A DNA stretch of 64,000 bases, from the NCBI GenBank assembly GCA_035610365.1, contig CM069432.1, positions 164,484,035 to 164,548,034 of the forward strand. The letters are read 5' to 3'. Below, in pieces: positions 60,350-64,000 of this stretch. The notes under the pieces are model-generated. The model saw nothing but the letters and a program-made list of their open reading frames with translations. It made no database searches and was not told where the DNA came from. Numbering within the stretch: position 1 is the stretch's first letter; each line of letters opens with the position of its first letter. The stretch is from Aquatica leii (taxonomy: Eukaryota; Arthropoda; Insecta; Coleoptera; Lampyridae). The translations under genes were made by a program, and so were the position numbers.

Positions 60350-60690
60350 ATTTTCAATTTTTTACGAAACTGACCAAAATAGGAGCAGAATTTAGATGGA
60401 ATGAAGACTGCAAAAACGCTTTTCATCAACGGAAACAGACCCTAATCACTTCGTCGAATCTATACTATCCAAGAAAATATGAAAAATTTGGATACTGATG
60501 CAAGTAATCTGACCATAGCTGCCGTCCTTTTCACAGGTGCAAGATGGACAAGAAAAAGTCATCGCGTATGTAAGTAAATTTTTGTTCAGGCCAGAATAGA
60601 ATTATTGCGTCAAGTAAAATACTTTTAAAAATATTTGTATGGACGAAATTTTTTACTAAAGACGGACGGATCCGTAAACAAATACCAGTT
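60350..60690 (+). mobile_element. Ty3/gypsy fossil fragment (RNase H region)
   Basis: A broken, old fragment. Recognisable parts are LTKIGAEFRWNEDCKNAFHQ, the RNase H start with TDASN and AAVLF, and VQDGQEKVIAYVSKFLF. No integrase or LTR found beside it. Several breaks. Confidence 0.65.
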
Positions 60691-63600
60691 TAGATAAACA
60701 AAGGTGTAAAGTTACCGAAATACATTATTTTTCGAGTGACAGTATTATATACATTAATGTAAGTTGTTTTTTTTAGAAATCGTGTTAGATTTAATTAACT
60801 ACGTTTATAAAAATTACTTCTAATCGTGTAAATATTTCGTTTTTAATTAAATTAATTTTAGAAATTGTTACAAAATTGACAATGCCCAAAACCCCAACTC
60901 GATATTTTCTCCAAAACGCCGACTCTTTTTTCGCCGACCATGTTCAAAACGCTGAACTGCGTAAATGACCAAAACGCAGAAACGTGTCCATAATGCTAAC
61001 CGACGCAAAATGCCGTCACATTGTACGTAACCATAGCAGTATAAAAAAGAAATAAAAACAAAAAAAAGTTTGAATTTGTATCTTGTACTAGTATAGATAA
61101 GAAATATAAAAGATTTCAGTGACCATAAAGAGGAATAAAAACATATGCTACATGTTTTAAAATAGTACAAATGGGTACGCAATTAATAACTACAATTATT
61201 CTGATTGTAATTTATCATTATGTCTATAAGTTTTCTTTCATAAAATTATAAACGTTTGATCACTTAGTACATATAATGAAAAGAAAAGTTCCACATCGGC
61301 ACAGGGAACATATTTTTATTTTTCCATGTCTTCCATGTTAAATTTAAAAAAAAATGTTTTTTGTAGGCAGTTACTAATTAACTTTATTGTATTATTTATG
61401 TGTCTAATAAGTAATTCTTGAATGTACCAACGGTTTTTCACGAAAAAGTTTATTCTTATTAGCTATATAATTTCACAGTTAGTATACGTGTTCAGACACG
61501 TATTTAATTTGCTTGCAACTGATGCACTTATGTTAGTAATCTTTATTAGTGCTAGACGTCTCAAAATTATAAGGTATAAACATTGGTATAAACACGCATA
61601 CAGGTAACATATTTTATTCGTAAGTTATGATGTCAGCACATCACGAAATTACAGATATGGTGTGATTACACGCATCACCGACATAACAAAACGTTTAGAT
61701 AGGGTGAATAGGATAGTCATTAGATTACATAAAGAAAATCAAGGAAAACTCAAAAGTTAAAATACGTCTAAATGTAGGATATAGTCATAATTTAAATTTT
61801 TGTATTTGTAATTACTAAAAAAATGCAAATCTGTACCAACAACTCTTGCTCTTTACGCATGATGTGGTATCTAAAAAATAATATCATGCCTTACTTGTCA
61901 TGTATAAAATCATTCAACTTTCTTCAGTAATGCAAATTTATTCTGCATTCGGTAGCATGAAAAGTTTGCAATCCCTTCATAGTAGTACTGAAATATAAAT
62001 TAATAATCCGCAAGAATTTGGTGTAGGTACACCAATGGTGTAATAGGAACTTTTATTTTTATACCTAGATACAGATATACAAGTGCTTTTGAACATTAAA
62101 TTTAGAATTATTTAAAATAGATATATAATAAACAAAGAAAAATGCTTTTAATAAAATATTTGTTAGTAAGAAAAGAACTGACATTCAAGTTATTTATAGT
62201 GTTATTTAGTAGAAAGAAAGTCACATTTATTAATTCATTTAATAATATTAAACGCGCTGATTGCTAAAGTATTGTTTTTTACGTGGATTTAATTTTCACA
62301 GCTTATTTTAGCCATTTTTAAAATAATTCTTTTTAATTAAATTTTTCTTTGTATTAAATTGTGTTACGGTAATATATCTTCACTTGCAGCAATTTGTTAA
62401 TAAATTTAAATAATTAATTTAAGATGCATTTTTAAAGTGATATAATTTTAACAATTAAAAGCAAGATGAAAAAAGCACATTTGTTACATTTTCTTATTTA
62501 TGAAAAACTTATTCTTCTGTTCAATTTTTATGCTTTTAAATGTAGTTTTTTTAAATATTAATTGTAGTACCTACTACGTTAATTTGAAATTTTTATGCAC
62601 CAATACACAAAGTAATATTTTTTCATAATTTTTATTGTGATTAAAAATGTATGTATTAATGTCAAATGATTTTGTCTTTTTTGTTATAGTTATCAAAATT
62701 TTGATAAACAATCAAAATTTTTAATTGTTTGTTCAGTTAGTGGTTGATCTTACAAAATGAAATGTTTTTATTCTCAGGGAGTGTATACCAAATAGGTATT
62801 ATACCTATTGTTTAAAAAGGTTAAAAAGAACTATTTATTGCACCTATTTGTTTATTGAACCCCTAACTCATTATAATTTATAAGAGGGCATTGCTTATTT
62901 TAAGTGTTACACATGTACAGAAAATTTTCGCCTTCGTCATTTTCTTTATTTTATTAACTATGTATAAGTAATGCTGTGTTTCTTTAGATTTTAACAGACA
63001 AGTTACTTTTTATTATTTGTTGTCGAGAAAAGGATTAGTTTTAGAAATGGAGATAGAAAAATTAACACGCACACACACTTTTTAGTTAAGTTCGGGCATT
63101 CTTTTACTTTAGATAAATATATTCTTTTAAATGTTTTTTAACAATTATTATATTTTTGTCAAAATGAATATACGATATGTCTAAGCAGGAATTCGTCTAA
63201 GCGTAACCGTTTTTAAAGTATTTGTAAAGTATAATGCATTATTCAATAAAGTACATAAACGAGTTTTTTTTCCGTAGTTCAGTTACTGTTTAAAACGATG
63301 TTCCTAAAGATCACAACACATTTCATTTAAAACGAAAAGAATTTAATACGTTTTTGCGATTACTTTATAGGAATTACACAAGAAATAATAAATAGATTGA
63401 TATATTTACGGATTTAACCATAAAGTTCATGGTTTACTCAAACAGGAAATAACTTAATACAATTTAGGCTTAATCTTCCAATAAGTAAATATCGTTGACA
63501 CACATTATAAAACTGTAATTAGAGTACGCTATTTGTTAAACTGATAATAAACTGTAAATAAAACACATATTTGTTAGGTCAATACTAAACTATTAGAGAG

Positions 63601-64000
63601 CCACCGACAATAAGAAAATGAGTAAAAAAAAATGTTAAATGTTTTTCCTTCTGGGTGTTTTTTTTCATGGTGTTTTTTTCTGTGGGTTTCTTTTTCGGGA
63701 TTTATTTTAGAAATTTTTTTTTTCGGGTTTTTTTGTCTAGATTCAAAAAAGTACATAAGTACAAGTAATTAAAAAAAGTACCTAATAATGTACTTAGGTA
63801 CACAAAAAGTATTTAGATACACGTACCTAGCTTTGATATTAAAATTTTATAAACGAATACCTATTAATAACAGATTTATATTTAAAATTGTAAAGTTAAT
63901 TTATCTATTTTTGGAATAAGCTTAATTGTAAACGAATAACAAAAATATTGTTTTGTCATTGACCAAATTATCTAATGAAGAAGTCGTCACTGCTTTTACC
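60691..64000. other. AT-rich DNA to the end of the window
   Basis: No gene recognised. A pyrimidine-rich tract with GGGTTT-type repeats at 63645-63740 and a cluster of GTAC/GTACTTA motifs at 63750-63830 are the only structure. The small frames here are low-complexity chance frames. Confidence 0.5.

Noticed and set aside
63574-63756. 60-codon Lys/Pro/Glu-rich minus-strand frame
   Set aside because: It is the translation of a pyrimidine-rich simple repeat and has no support as a protein.

Overview
The window is AT-rich, intron-rich animal DNA, almost certainly from an insect. The evidence is a conventional soluble guanylate cyclase beta-1 gene whose nine small introns are 45-56 bp with GT..AG ends (one GC..AG), three introns swollen to 15-18 kb by transposons, and an insect-type mix of DNA transposons, non-LTR elements, Penelope-like elements and Ty3/gypsy fossils. 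I cannot name the species.

One host gene fills most of the window. The beta subunit of the nitric-oxide receptor guanylate cyclase lies on the minus strand from its ATG at 57043 to its stop at 5450. I could place 13 coding exons with every splice phase agreeing (1,800 nt, 599 residues plus stop). Exons 1-6 (56185-57043) encode the haem H-NOX domain, exons 7-9 (40691-41324) the H-NOBA/PAS domain and coiled coil, and exons 10-13 (24002-24636 and 5450-5570) the cyclase domain. Human-numbered haem-site residues fall at the same positions (H105, P118, Y135, S137, R139). A second host gene, an ankyrin/SOCS-box protein like ASB17, sits inside the last intron on the opposite strand (22933-23987). It ends 14 bp from the start of cyclase exon 12, so its 3' UTR must run antisense over that exon.

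The rest is mobile-element debris. In order: a LINE inside a Ty3/gypsy fossil (1-4 kb); a DDE transposon with an unusually long second-D-to-E spacing (6.0-8.0 kb); G+C-rich dispersed repeats beside (TA)n arrays (9-12 kb); foldback and inverted-repeat elements (12-15.4 kb); a LINE 3' end (18.5 kb); two Penelope-like 3' ends arranged as a 1.95-kb palindrome (20.4-22.3 kb); an element with ~200-bp terminal inverted repeats carrying two convergent genes and no transposase I recognise (25.5-27.9 kb); a second and third relic of the long-spacing DDE family (28.5-29.5 and 34.7-38.7 kb), the latter split by a piggyBac; LINE, mariner-like and pogo-like relics (29.7-33.9 kb); MITEs at 39.7 and 45.6 kb; a shortened Harbinger (47.6 kb); a transposase-like relic (49.1 kb); Penelope pieces and a minisatellite (51.5-55 kb); and another gypsy fragment (60.4 kb).

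I saw no tRNA, rRNA or CRISPR array. Most remaining stretches are featureless AT-rich intron or intergenic DNA. The likeliest undescribed object is the 2.38-kb two-gene inverted-repeat element at 25479-27854; the DDE family with a SAP-like insert is second.
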